46,254 nucleotides of DNA from contig JBFHUL010000016.1 in the NCBI GenBank assembly GCA_041590075.1, positions 1-46,254 on the forward strand, given 5' to 3'. The position numbers were made by a program, and so were the translations under genes. Below the pieces are notes generated by a model that was given only the letters and a program-made list of their open reading frames with translations, had not been told where the DNA came from and did no database searches. Positions 1 to 8,367 of this stretch are shown in pieces. Each line of letters opens with the position of its first letter. The stretch's first letter is position 1. The stretch comes from PZPK01 sp041590075 (lineage in GTDB: Bacteria > Pseudomonadota > Gammaproteobacteria > Pseudomonadales > Oleiphilaceae).

Positions 1-1
1 G

Positions 2-577
2 CATAGTGCCAATGCTTCGGTTCAATCACCCACCAAGGTGTCACGGATTCTGGTATTGGGCGACAGTCTGAGCGCGGCTTACGGCCTACCTCTTGAACAG
101 GGCTGGGTCAATTTACTGCGGCAAGAACTGGGTAAGGGTTACGACATCATCAATGCCAGCATCAGCGGGGAAACAACGGGGGGCGGCCTGCGTGCTCTGC
201 CGCGCTTGCTGCAACAGCATGATCCCGACATTGTGATCATTGAGCTAGGCGCCAACGACGGCCTGCGCGGCTTTCCCATTACACACATGCGCAGCAACCT
301 CGCACAGATGATCGAACTTGCCCGAGCACATCATGCACAGGTCATGTTGGTGGGCATGCATATTCCCCCCAATTATGGCCCGGCATACACCGAAGCGTTT
401 CATCAAACGTATGTGGATTTGGCCGGGCAGTATGAGTTACCTCTGCTGCCTTTTCTATTGGATAACGTCGCCCTCGACGACGGCCTTATGCAGGATGACC
501 GTCTGCACCCCACAGCCGAAGCGCAGCCTTTGATCAAGCAAAACGTACTGAAGGTATTACAACCAGTTATTGAGTAA
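2..577 (+). CDS. tesA: TesA-like SGNH esterase/thioesterase, 5' end outside window
   Basis: Periplasmic GDSL/SGNH hydrolase of the TesA family (acyl-CoA thioesterase I / arylesterase / lysophospholipase). The frame is open from the window edge, so the true start and signal peptide lie upstream; the GTG at 38 would leave almost nothing before the catalytic block. Visible motifs: GDSLSAAYGL with the nucleophile Ser, the oxyanion Gly in SGETT, GAND with the oxyanion Asn, and DRLHP with the catalytic Asp and His. One oddity is GETTGGG, where I recall a Ser in place of one Gly in relatives. It ends 11 bp from the convergent hydrolase gene, with no terminator in the gap. The ABC transporter genes that often flank tesA would lie outside the window. 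Confidence 0.9.
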   Translation, partial: HSANASVQSPTKVSRILVLGDSLSAAYGLPLEQGWVNLLRQELGKGYDIINASISGETTGGGLRALPRLLQQHDPDIVIIELGANDGLRGFPITHMRSNLAQMIELARAHHAQVMLVGMHIPPNYGPAYTEAFHQTYVDLAGQYELPLLPFLLDNVALDDGLMQDDRLHPTAEAQPLIKQNVLKVLQPVIE

Positions 578-588
578 GCCACGCAGAA

Positions 589-1551
589 TTACGGTGCATC
601 GTGATTGACGTGCTGCGACAGAAACCCCATGGCCCGCTGCTCCGACCAATAGCGACCGTTCTCGCCGACCGTCATAAAGCCTACATGCCCCCCGTATTCC
701 GGCGCTTCAAGCACCACCTTGGGATTATGCCGGGTTTCATCGATGGGAAAGCAGGCCGGCGTGAGAAAGGGGTCATCCTTGGCGCTCACTAATAGGGTCG
801 GCACCGTAATCGCGTTGATATACGGCTTACTGCTTGATTGGCGCCAATAGTCTTCGGCACTGGCAAAACCATTCATGGGCGCGGTATACCGGGAGTCAAA
901 CTCGTGGAAGGTGCGAATCCGGTCGAAGCCGCTCAAATCGACCTGATCGGGATAACGCGCTTGCTTTTCCAGGAGTTTTTCACGAAAACTGCGCAGGAAG
1001 TTTTTCATATACAAGGCATTCACCGGCTTGGCCAACTGGGCCGAACTGCTGACGAGATCACAGGGCACAGAAAACACCACCGCCGCACGCACTTCATCAG
1101 GCACCTGCGCACACTCACGCCCCAGATACAGCAGGGTTTTGTTGCCACCAATACTGAAACCAATCAAAGCAATACTCTGATAGCCGGCCTGCACGGCCTG
1201 CGCAACCACCAGCGCGAGATCCCCTGTTGCTCCGCTATGGTAACTCGGTAACTTACGATTGGGCTCGCCGCTGCAGGAACGAAAATTCCAAGCCAATACA
1301 TCCCAGTTGTGATCGAGTGCGGCCTGCGCCATACCTAACATGTATGGTCGGCGACTGTGTCCCTCGAGGCCGTGGGACAGAACGACACAGCGATGATGCC
1401 CCCGCCGAGCCCAATCCAGATCGAGAAAATCACCATCGGGGGTATCAATACGCGTGCGCTGGAACAAGGGTTCTTCGATACGCCGCCACAAGGAAGGATA
1501 GATGCTTTGCACGTGGCCGTTCTTGAGCCACCAAGGTGGGTAATACGTCAC
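589..1551 (-). CDS. yheT: YheT-family alpha/beta hydrolase
   Basis: Predicted cytosolic alpha/beta-hydrolase of the YheT/ABHD1-3 type; substrate unknown, though eukaryotic relatives act on lipids. Triad: nucleophile Ser133 in GFSIGGN, acid Asp259/260 in AKDDPF, and His289 in YGGHVGF. HGLEGHSRRPY (about 60-70) is the oxyanion region typical of the family, and 320 aa is normal length. The start is GTG, preceded on the minus strand by GGAGGG six bases upstream. It is convergent with the tesA-like gene. Identity as YheT family is firm; the biological role is not. Confidence 0.9.
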   Translation of the reverse strand: MTYYPPWWLKNGHVQSIYPSLWRRIEEPLFQRTRIDTPDGDFLDLDWARRGHHRCVVLSHGLEGHSRRPYMLGMAQAALDHNWDVLAWNFRSCSGEPNRKLPSYHSGATGDLALVVAQAVQAGYQSIALIGFSIGGNKTLLYLGRECAQVPDEVRAAVVFSVPCDLVSSSAQLAKPVNALYMKNFLRSFREKLLEKQARYPDQVDLSGFDRIRTFHEFDSRYTAPMNGFASAEDYWRQSSSKPYINAITVPTLLVSAKDDPFLTPACFPIDETRHNPKVVLEAPEYGGHVGFMTVGENGRYWSEQRAMGFLSQHVNHDAP

Positions 1552-1654
1552 ACTAATCCCTCCACTACTTTTCCATCGTCCGTCTGAATCGCTGATATTT
1601 TAAGCAGCCTCCACGGCATGACACAAATGCTTTCAAATTCTTGAAGATGAAGTG

Positions 1655-1683
1655 TTGACGCCCCCGATCCAAATCTTTAATAT
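1655..1683 (+). promoter_or_regulatory. sigma70 promoter of the first tRNA-Asn
   Basis: TTGACG (1655-1660), a 17-bp spacer and TAATAT (1678-1683), followed by a GC-rich discriminator (GCGCGCC). This is the usual build of stable-RNA promoters under growth-rate/stringent control. Predicted transcription start is near 1690, about 43 bases before the mature tRNA. Confidence 0.8.
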
Positions 1684-1727
1684 GCGCGCCGTTGTGACGT
1701 TCCAGAGCAACCTTGCTTAGCGTCAAG

Positions 1728-1816
1728 ACCGTTCCCCGATAGCTCAGTTGGTAGAGCAACGGACTGTTAATCCGTGGGTCGCTGGTTCGAGCCCAGCTCG
1801 GGGAGCCATTTCTCCT
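1728..1816 (+). repeat. 89-bp exact direct repeat carrying tRNA-Asn (copy 1)
   Basis: Bases 1728-1816 are identical to 36120-36208: four bases before tRNA-Asn plus one, the whole tRNA, and TTTCTCCT after it. A more diverged stretch follows each copy (1846-1887 versus 36236-36277, 31 of 42 positions the same by hand alignment). The copies lie about 34.4 kb apart in direct orientation and could support recombination. Confidence 0.85.
1733..1808 (+). tRNA. tRNA-Asn(GTT)
   Basis: A 76-base cloverleaf. Acceptor TCCCCGA pairs with TCGGGGA, the D-stem is GCTC/GAGC, the anticodon stem ACGGA/TCCGT encloses CTGTTAA with anticodon GTT at 1766-1768, and the T-stem is GCTGG/CCAGC with TTCGAGC. Discriminator is G and the 3' CCA is encoded. 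It has its own promoter and is monocistronic. A second identical gene sits at 36125-36200. Confidence 0.97.
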
Positions 1817-2115
1817 TTCCTTTATTTCTCTGAATTCTCTGACCAGCTTCGCTCACGTTGATCCGGGCGAAAATGCTGTCGCAACTGAATTGTTTTTGGG
1901 CATTAGATCAAAATCAAACCCAGACTCGGATAATACAGCCTCATTAAAATCAAACTGTTTCAAACTGACTTGACGGAGCGCAATGACTGGATCTGCGAAA
2001 GCGCCTACTTTTAATGCAGCAATCACGGCAGTAACAATAAAAACCTGAGCACCTTGCGATCGTATCAGCGACATCAATCGCGCACGAGGATGCTCCTGTC
2101 AGACCGGAGCTGCAC
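1809..2115 (+). other. intergenic, no gene seen
   Basis: Between tRNA-Asn and the wax ester synthase gene. Bases 1846-1887 resemble the stretch at the same distance behind the second tRNA-Asn, so this part is an old duplicate or a shared 3' element. No convincing terminator, promoter or small ORF stands out in the rest; the minus-strand frame at 1853-2077 has no family resemblance or start context. Confidence 0.5.
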
Positions 2116-3486
2116 ATGCAAAAACTTAGCTTTCAAGATGCATTTTTTCTTCGCGCTGAGTCGCCAAGCTGTCCTTTTCATGTCGCCTCACTGATGGTGT
2201 TAGCGCCACCTGAAGACTCATCACCACATTACATGCGTGAACTGGCTAGCAAACTGGGCCGGATTAAAGAAGTGTGGCCCGTTTTTGGTAAAAGGCTCAA
2301 TGACCCCTACTCACTCAAAAACCCCGGCTGGGTAGAAGCCGAAGACTTCAAACCGGAGGACCATGTGCTGCACTACCAACTTCCGGCATCGGGAGGCATG
2401 GATGATCTTTTAGGTCTGGTAGCGCATGCACACGAACAACTATTGGATCGCACCCGACCACTGTGGCAGGCACACCTCATCGAAGGACTGCCTGATGGCA
2501 GGTTCGCCCTGTACTTCAAGGTGCATCATGCGTTGGTCGATGGCGTGGGCGGGCTGAAGATGCTCCAAGAAATGTTCACCCCTGACCCCTCCGGAAAACT
2601 GCTCGATGCCCCACAAAAAAAGCATTGCCAAACTGATCACAACAAAGCGAGCCTGGGCGAATCGATCAAACATGCACTAACTGCCATTCTGAAACAGACA
2701 AGAGCGCTACCCGAAGCCTACAACTTACTGGCGAACATTGGGCTGGATAACCTGCTTGGCAAAAAGGATGTGCCGCAATTACCCTTCGCGGCCCCGCGAA
2801 CCTTGCTCAATAAAGAGCTTGGCACTCGGCGCCGTTTTATTGTTTGCGAACTTCCGGTCGAGAAAGTACGTGAAATTGGAAAATATTACGATGGAACCAT
2901 CAACGATGTATTGGTCGCTATTTGCGGCAATGCATTGCGCGACTATCTCGTATCGCTGAATCAGCTGCCACCAAAAACACTCGAGGCCGGTTTACCGGTG
3001 TCGGTAAAAAGCAAGAACAATGATCAGGGCAATCAATTGAGCTTTATCATTTGCCCTTTTGAGACAAACGAACACGATCCGGTTCAACGCCTGCGCCACA
3101 TTATCAAAACAACCCGAAAAGCCAAGAATGATCTGGCGCATATTTCACCGGAAGCGACCGAAGACCTCGCCACCATCGCAATGGTGCCGTTTCTGGTGCT
3201 GACCCTCACCCATCATTCACAGACCTTACCCCCCGTCTTCAACACCATCTTGTCCAATGTACCGGGTCCCAAAAAAACCATCTATCTGGAAGGCGCAAGA
3301 TTGGAAAAGCTTTACCCGCTGTCCATCGTCACCGACGGCATGGGGCTCAATATTACCGTGATCAGTTATAACGGGAGCCTGTGCATCGGTATCACGACAG
3401 CACCCAGCAACGAACCCCATATCGAACACTTGAGTACACTTATCCAACAGGGGTTTGAGAACCTGCTCATTACGATTGATCGATAA
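2116..3486 (+). CDS. wax ester synthase / diacylglycerol acyltransferase (WS/DGAT)
   Basis: Bifunctional acyltransferase that moves acyl groups from acyl-CoA to fatty alcohols (wax esters) or diacylglycerol (TAG); membrane- and lipid-droplet-associated. At 456 aa it has family length. The catalytic HHxxxDG motif is HHALVDG (137-143). PLW (116-118) precedes it as expected, and a conserved ND motif occurs in the second half (INDVLVAICG), with the FNTILSNVPGP block near the C-terminus. The ATG follows GGAG. No partner genes (acyl-CoA reductase, other lipid-storage genes) sit beside it, so it is a stand-alone unit. Marine Gammaproteobacteria often carry several paralogues, so substrate preference cannot be assigned. 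Confidence 0.93.
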   Translation: MQKLSFQDAFFLRAESPSCPFHVASLMVLAPPEDSSPHYMRELASKLGRIKEVWPVFGKRLNDPYSLKNPGWVEAEDFKPEDHVLHYQLPASGGMDDLLGLVAHAHEQLLDRTRPLWQAHLIEGLPDGRFALYFKVHHALVDGVGGLKMLQEMFTPDPSGKLLDAPQKKHCQTDHNKASLGESIKHALTAILKQTRALPEAYNLLANIGLDNLLGKKDVPQLPFAAPRTLLNKELGTRRRFIVCELPVEKVREIGKYYDGTINDVLVAICGNALRDYLVSLNQLPPKTLEAGLPVSVKSKNNDQGNQLSFIICPFETNEHDPVQRLRHIIKTTRKAKNDLAHISPEATEDLATIAMVPFLVLTLTHHSQTLPPVFNTILSNVPGPKKTIYLEGARLEKLYPLSIVTDGMGLNITVISYNGSLCIGITTAPSNEPHIEHLSTLIQQGFENLLITIDR

Positions 3487-3514
3487 TGGGCAGGATCAGT
3501 CGCTGTAACACGAA

Positions 3515-4975
3515 CTAGTCGGCTTGGGATGTTGGCCGTTTGCGCGGCCTGCGGCGGGCTCTTTTCTGATCATTGAGCGGTGCATGATCGGCCTGTTCGC
3601 CCCCCTTGGTCGAATGCGAGCGCTGGCGTGAACCGGCCCCCGCTGCAGGCTTTCCACCGGCGGTTTGGCCGCTTTTTCCCGCTCGCGCTGCCGGCTTCCC
3701 AGCCTCACTTTTTTCATGCACTTTCTTGGCGCTGGCTTTGTCGGAGCGAGAACCATCATGACGCTCCGGCTTTACCGGGCGATTCTTTTTGGGCTTCTTG
3801 GGTTTGATGGGTTTGAGATTGGCAGGCGACTCAGGCAACTTTTCCTTGGGTGTGAACCCCGGTACGCCACGGCGCGGCAACACTTCACGAATCAAGCGTT
3901 CGATACCCGTCAATTCCTTGAACTCAGCGGCGCATACCAAAGAAACGGCTTTACCTTCGGCACCCGCACGGCCCGTGCAACCAATGCGGTGCACATAATC
4001 TTCGGCGACATGCGGCAAATCAAAATTCACCACTTGGGGCAACTGATCGATATCGAGCCCGCGAGCCGCGATATCGGTGGCCACCAAGACCTGAATATCA
4101 CCCTGCTTGAATTCCGCCAAGGCACGGGTGCGTGCGCCCTGACTTTTGTTGCCATGAATAGGCGCAGCTTTGATGTCGGCCTTGTTGAGCTGATAGGCCA
4201 ACTTGTTGGCGCCGTGTTTGGTGCGGCAGAACACCAGTACCTGGTACCAGCTATGCCGCTGGATCAGCTCGATCAAAAGGGCGGATTTTTTAGATTTATC
4301 GACCGGCACCACCCACTGCTCTACGCTTTTTGCTGCGGCATTTGGCGGCGATACCGACACCTCCACGGGATCATGAATCAAACCCTTTGCGAGCTTGCGA
4401 ATCTCCGGTGAGAAGGTGGCCGAAAACATGAGATTCTGACGTCGCGCAGGCAGCAAGGCGATGATCTTGCTGATATCACGAATAAAGCCCATGTCGAGCA
4501 TCCGGTCGGCCTCGTCGAGCACCAGGACCTCAATCTGATCCAGCTTGAGGGCATTTTTGGTATGCAGGTCAAGCAGCCGGCCCGGTGTGGCCACCAATAT
4601 ATCCACCCCCTTGCGTAGCTTCATCATCTGAGGATTGATGTTTACGCCACCAAACACAACGGCTGAACGCAACGATAAATGCTTACCATAATTCACCACA
4701 CTTTCACTCACCTGGGCCGCCAGCTCGCGGGTGGGTGTGAGCACCAGTGCACGCACCTGATTAGCACCGGGTCGCTTTCCCTTGCTGAGATTTTCGAGCA
4801 GCGGCAGGGTAAATCCGGCGGTTTTACCCGTACCGGTTTGCGCAGCGGCCATCACATCACGGCCTTTAAGAATTGCAGGAATGGCCTGTGCCTGAATAGG
4901 CGATGGAGTGGTATAGGCTTGATCTGCCACGGCTTTTAGAATCGGGGCCGACAAACCCAGGGTGTCAAAACTCAT
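3515..4975 (-). CDS. rhlE: RhlE-type DEAD-box RNA helicase
   Basis: ATP-dependent RNA helicase of the RhlE group, acting in ribosome assembly and RNA decay. Motifs in order: Q motif near residues 22-30, AQTGTGKT (45-52), PTRELAAQ, TPGRLLD, DEAD (154-157), SAT, and in domain 2 ATDIAARGLDI and HRIGCTGRAG. After residue ~385 comes a long, low-complexity basic tail rich in Lys, Arg, Pro and Ala, typical of RhlE and used for RNA binding. I chose the ATG at 4973-4975, which begins MSFDTLGLS as relatives do; the longer upstream frame adds 19 unrelated residues. It is divergent from arfB. A cold-shock role is possible but no element for it is visible. Confidence 0.92.
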   Translation of the reverse strand: MSFDTLGLSAPILKAVADQAYTTPSPIQAQAIPAILKGRDVMAAAQTGTGKTAGFTLPLLENLSKGKRPGANQVRALVLTPTRELAAQVSESVVNYGKHLSLRSAVVFGGVNINPQMMKLRKGVDILVATPGRLLDLHTKNALKLDQIEVLVLDEADRMLDMGFIRDISKIIALLPARRQNLMFSATFSPEIRKLAKGLIHDPVEVSVSPPNAAAKSVEQWVVPVDKSKKSALLIELIQRHSWYQVLVFCRTKHGANKLAYQLNKADIKAAPIHGNKSQGARTRALAEFKQGDIQVLVATDIAARGLDIDQLPQVVNFDLPHVAEDYVHRIGCTGRAGAEGKAVSLVCAAEFKELTGIERLIREVLPRRGVPGFTPKEKLPESPANLKPIKPKKPKKNRPVKPERHDGSRSDKASAKKVHEKSEAGKPAARAGKSGQTAGGKPAAGAGSRQRSHSTKGGEQADHAPLNDQKRARRRPRKRPTSQAD

Positions 4976-5112
4976 TATGTACTCTCGGAAAACGTATCGC
5001 GGAAAGGGCGAATTACAGCGGAGGGGTCGCAAAAGGGCAATTCGGATTTGCGGCTAGTATAGAGTGTGTTAGCGTGTAACGATACCACTTAATCACCAAG
5101 CCCCCTCTTACC

Positions 5113-5529
5113 ATGCCCTTGAAGATCAGCAATCAGCTTACCCTCCCCGATGACGACATTGAGCTTTCCGCCATCCGGGCACAGGGTGCCGGTGGCCAGA
5201 ACGTCAACAAAGTCTCCTCCGCGATTCACTTGCGCTTCGACATTCATCAGTCTTCGCTGCCGGATGATTACAAAGAGCGTCTTCTGGCTTTACGCGACAG
5301 CCGTATCAGCAAAGAAGGCATCATCGTGATCAAGGCGCAGCAGTTTCGTACCCAGGAGAAGAACCGTGAAGACGCCTTGCGGCGTCTGCTGGCATTGATC
5401 CAATCAGCGATGGTGGTACAGAAAGCGCGTCGCCCTACCAAGCCCTCCCGTAATTCGCAACGCAAGCGCATGGACAGCAAGACCAAGCACGGGCGGAACA
5501 AATCATTGCGCGGCAAGGTTGACTACTAG
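5113..5529 (+). CDS. arfB: ArfB (YaeJ) ribosome-rescue peptidyl-tRNA hydrolase
   Basis: Releases nascent peptides from ribosomes stalled on truncated mRNA. The GGQ catalytic motif is at residues 27-29 within RAQGAGGQNVNKV, and the basic C-terminal tail that enters the empty mRNA channel is present (Lys/Arg-rich from about residue 105). At 138 aa it has family length. No good Shine-Dalgarno sequence precedes the ATG (CCCCCTCTTACC), so translation may be weak or leader-dependent. Convergent with the permease gene at 5564, which starts 34 bp beyond. Confidence 0.95.
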   Translation: MPLKISNQLTLPDDDIELSAIRAQGAGGQNVNKVSSAIHLRFDIHQSSLPDDYKERLLALRDSRISKEGIIVIKAQQFRTQEKNREDALRRLLALIQSAMVVQKARRPTKPSRNSQRKRMDSKTKHGRNKSLRGKVDY

Positions 5530-5563
5530 TACCAGACAGCCATCGATATTCTCGCGGCGCTGT

Positions 5564-6502
5564 TTACCAGACCGTGATCAGGTGATGATACAGCGGTATT
5601 CCCACAATCACATTGAACGGAAATGTGATCCCCAACGACATCAACATTGCCAAACCGATATCGGCTTTGGGTATGGCCGTGCGAATCGCAGCCGGTGCCG
5701 CAATGTAACTGGCGCTCGCAGTCAGCGTGGCGAGAATCAAGACGCTGCCGGTCGCTAAGCCCAGCGCCATTCCCGCACCCATGCCCACCAACGACAGCAC
5801 CGGCGGTGCCACCAGGGCAAACACCAGCAAACGCCACTTTTTCCAGGGAATGGGCGATAAGGTATCGGCCGCGGTGAGCCCCATTTCAAGCAAGAACAGA
5901 GCAAGCACGGCTTTGAAGGCGCTGGTGAGCAGTTCTGTCACGGCCGCGCCCTGCATAGGCCCATACATAAAGCCAATGATCACCCCCCCCACGAGAAGCA
6001 CCACCCCCCGGTTGGTAAAGGTCTCATGCCACAACTCACTATGCGAACCAGCCTTCACGTCGCCTGCGAAGAACTTTCGATACAGGGCCAGTGCCACGAG
6101 AATAGCCGGCAGTTCCAACATCACAAGATATAGTGTGACTTGCGGATCGGTGATGAGCCCTACCGAATCCACGTAGGCCAAGGCCACGGCAAAGGTACCG
6201 GCACTCACCGAACCATAGTGCGCGGCCAGACTCGCGGCATTCTCGGGTTCGGCGCCAGCAAATTTATACAACACCGGAAACACTACCAGCGGAATGAGCG
6301 CCCCCAAAAGGGCAATGAGCACCAGCTCGAAAAACAACTCCCATGCCAGAGCGCCATGCAACACCATGCCCCCCTTCAGGCCGATGGTCAGCATGAGCAG
6401 TAGACTGAGCGTATCGTAGGCAGCTTTAGGGATTTCGAGATCGGATTTCAACAGCCCGGCCACCAGACCGAGCACGAAGAACATGACTACAATATCCGGC
6501 AT
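5564..6502 (-). CDS. SbtA-like sodium-dependent bicarbonate permease
   Basis: Hydrophobic 312-aa protein with about ten membrane segments. It matches the SbtA (former DUF897) family: the N-terminal VVMFFVLGLVAGLLKSDLEIP, the LTIGLKGG stretch, and AAHYGSVSAGTFAVALAYV in the core. Cyanobacterial SbtA is a Na+/HCO3- symporter; the substrate here is inferred. Its ATG lies 2 bp after the pycB stop, and its Shine-Dalgarno sequence (GAGG) is inside the last codons of pycB, so it is translationally coupled to pyruvate carboxylase, an enzyme that consumes bicarbonate. No SbtB-like PII gene is adjacent. Confidence 0.85.
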   Translation of the reverse strand: MPDIVVMFFVLGLVAGLLKSDLEIPKAAYDTLSLLLMLTIGLKGGMVLHGALAWELFFELVLIALLGALIPLVVFPVLYKFAGAEPENAASLAAHYGSVSAGTFAVALAYVDSVGLITDPQVTLYLVMLELPAILVALALYRKFFAGDVKAGSHSELWHETFTNRGVVLLVGGVIIGFMYGPMQGAAVTELLTSAFKAVLALFLLEMGLTAADTLSPIPWKKWRLLVFALVAPPVLSLVGMGAGMALGLATGSVLILATLTASASYIAAPAAIRTAIPKADIGLAMLMSLGITFPFNVIVGIPLYHHLITVW

Positions 6503-6504
6503 AC

Positions 6505-8319
6505 TTATTCCTCAGCGACAATTTCTATCAACACCTCACCCGGCGTCACGCGATCCCCTTTCTTCACGTGTACTTTATCTACCAAGCCGGCAATGTTGGC
6601 ATGAATCTCGTTTTCCATCTTCATCGCTTCGGTCACCAACACCCCTTGCCCGGCCACGACGCGATCCCCTTCTTTGACCAACACATCCACCACATTACCC
6701 GGCATTGCCGAGGTAACGTGGCCTGGTTCGCTGGCTTTACCGCGCTTGCTGCCACCTTCTGCCTGATAGCTGTTCAGCGGTTCGAACACCGTTTCTTCGG
6801 GCACGCCATCGAGTGAGAGATAGATCTTGCGTTTGCCGCTCCCTGCATCACCTACACCGGTAATCGCTACCTCATAGGTTTCGCCATGAATATCGAGTTT
6901 GAACTCGGTGGGCGTACCGGTGCTCGGCGCCGATTTTGTTGCACTCTTTTGCGGCAGCAATTGCTCTGGCTGCAGCGTACCGTCTTTGCGTTGCTGTAAA
7001 AAGTCACGGCCCAAATCCGGGAACATGGCGTAGGTCAACACATCCTCTTCCGATTCGGCCAGTGCAGAAATCTCACCCTTGAGCTTCTCCATTTCGGGCT
7101 TGAGCAAATCGGCGGGGCGCCCCTCGATCAACTCTTCGTTACCCACCGCCCGCTTTTGTAATTCCCCGTTAACAGGCGCAGGTGCCTGCCCATAGCCGCC
7201 CTGCAAATACCGCTTTACCTCGTTGGTAATGGTCTTGTAACGCTCTCCACTGAGCACGTTGTATACCGCTTGCGTGCCCACAATTTGCGACGACGGCGTG
7301 ACCAATGGAGGATACCCAAGATCGGCACGCACACGTGGAATCTCATCAAACACTTCGCGAATACGATCGAGCGCTTGCTGTTCCTTCAGCTGGTTGGCCA
7401 GGTTAGACATCATTCCCCCCGGTACTTGGTTGATCTGCACCGATACATCCTCGCGTGTGAACTCACTTTCAAACTGATGGTATTTTTTACGCACTTCACG
7501 GAAGTATTCGGCAATCTCACTGAGTAGCTCCAGATCGAGCCCGGTGTCATAGGGTGTGTCTTTGAGTGCGGCCACCTGAGACTCGGTCGCCGGATGACTG
7601 GTACCTCCGGCAAATGCCGAAATCGCCGTGTCGATCCGGTCTACTCCGGCTTCCACGGCCTTGAGCTGGCATTGCGCCGCCAGCCCCGCCGTCGCGTGAC
7701 TGTGCAGCACCAAGGGCAAATCAATTTCCGACTTGAGCGCCTTCACTAACTCGTAGGTGGCATAAGGTGTAAGCAGACCCGCCATATCTTTGATAACCAG
7801 CGAATCGGAACCGATGTCGCGCAGACGTTTCGCCAGATCGACAAAGGCTTCGGGGGTATGCACCGGACTGGTGGTATAGCAGAGGGTGCCTTGCGCGTGC
7901 TTGCCCGCATCCTTCACGGCACGCATCGCCGTTTCGAGGTTGCGTACGTCATTGAGCGCATCGAATACGCGAAACACATCGATGCCATTTTGTGCCGATT
8001 TCTGCACAAAGGCGGTCACCACATCGTCGGCATAATGGCGATACCCCAAGAGGTTCTGCCCGCGCAACAGCATCTGCAAACGCGTATTAGGAAGTGCTTC
8101 ACGCAGTTGACGCAGGCGCTCCCAGGGGTCTTCTTTCAGGAAGCGCACACAGGCATCAAACGTGGCCCCGCCCCATACTTCCAAGGACCAATACCCCACC
8201 TTATCGAGTTTATCGCAGATGGGCAGCATATCTTCGGTGCGCATACGCGTCGCAATCAGTGATTGGTGCGCATCGCGTAAAATCACATCGGTTATTTCAA
8301 TGGCTTTGCTCGCAGTCAT
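6505..8319 (-). CDS. pycB: pyruvate carboxylase subunit B (carboxyltransferase + biotin carrier)
   Basis: Biotin-bearing subunit of two-subunit pyruvate carboxylase: transfers the carboxyl group from carboxybiotin to pyruvate, giving oxaloacetate. Residues ~1-300 form the carboxyltransferase TIM barrel (DVILRDAHQSL with metal/substrate residues, KDMAGLL, HSHATAG with the metal-binding His pair). A linker follows (GRPADLLKPE), and the C-terminal biotinyl domain carries EAMKM with the biotinylated Lys567. The sequence resembles OadA of Na+-pumping oxaloacetate decarboxylase, but no oadB or oadG lies nearby and a biotin carboxylase gene is next door, so the anaplerotic enzyme is the better reading. 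It is preceded by AAAGGAC, 48 bp behind pycA. Confidence 0.93.
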   Translation of the reverse strand: MTASKAIEITDVILRDAHQSLIATRMRTEDMLPICDKLDKVGYWSLEVWGGATFDACVRFLKEDPWERLRQLREALPNTRLQMLLRGQNLLGYRHYADDVVTAFVQKSAQNGIDVFRVFDALNDVRNLETAMRAVKDAGKHAQGTLCYTTSPVHTPEAFVDLAKRLRDIGSDSLVIKDMAGLLTPYATYELVKALKSEIDLPLVLHSHATAGLAAQCQLKAVEAGVDRIDTAISAFAGGTSHPATESQVAALKDTPYDTGLDLELLSEIAEYFREVRKKYHQFESEFTREDVSVQINQVPGGMMSNLANQLKEQQALDRIREVFDEIPRVRADLGYPPLVTPSSQIVGTQAVYNVLSGERYKTITNEVKRYLQGGYGQAPAPVNGELQKRAVGNEELIEGRPADLLKPEMEKLKGEISALAESEEDVLTYAMFPDLGRDFLQQRKDGTLQPEQLLPQKSATKSAPSTGTPTEFKLDIHGETYEVAITGVGDAGSGKRKIYLSLDGVPEETVFEPLNSYQAEGGSKRGKASEPGHVTSAMPGNVVDVLVKEGDRVVAGQGVLVTEAMKMENEIHANIAGLVDKVHVKKGDRVTPGEVLIEIVAEE

Positions 8320-8367
8320 GGCAATGTCCTTTCACAATCTTGTTCAGTCAATAGGCGTATTAGCGGG

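Noticed and set aside
1853..2077. Minus-strand 74-codon frame between tRNA-Asn and the wax ester synthase
   Set aside because: No ribosome site or resemblance; part of it is the stretch shared with the second tRNA locus.
3665..4411. 248-codon plus-strand frame inside the helicase gene
   Set aside because: Antisense shadow of the helicase core; no motif or ribosome site.
6505..8319. OadA of a Na+-pumping oxaloacetate decarboxylase
   Set aside because: No oadB/oadG genes; biotin carboxylase partner and LysR order fit pyruvate carboxylase.
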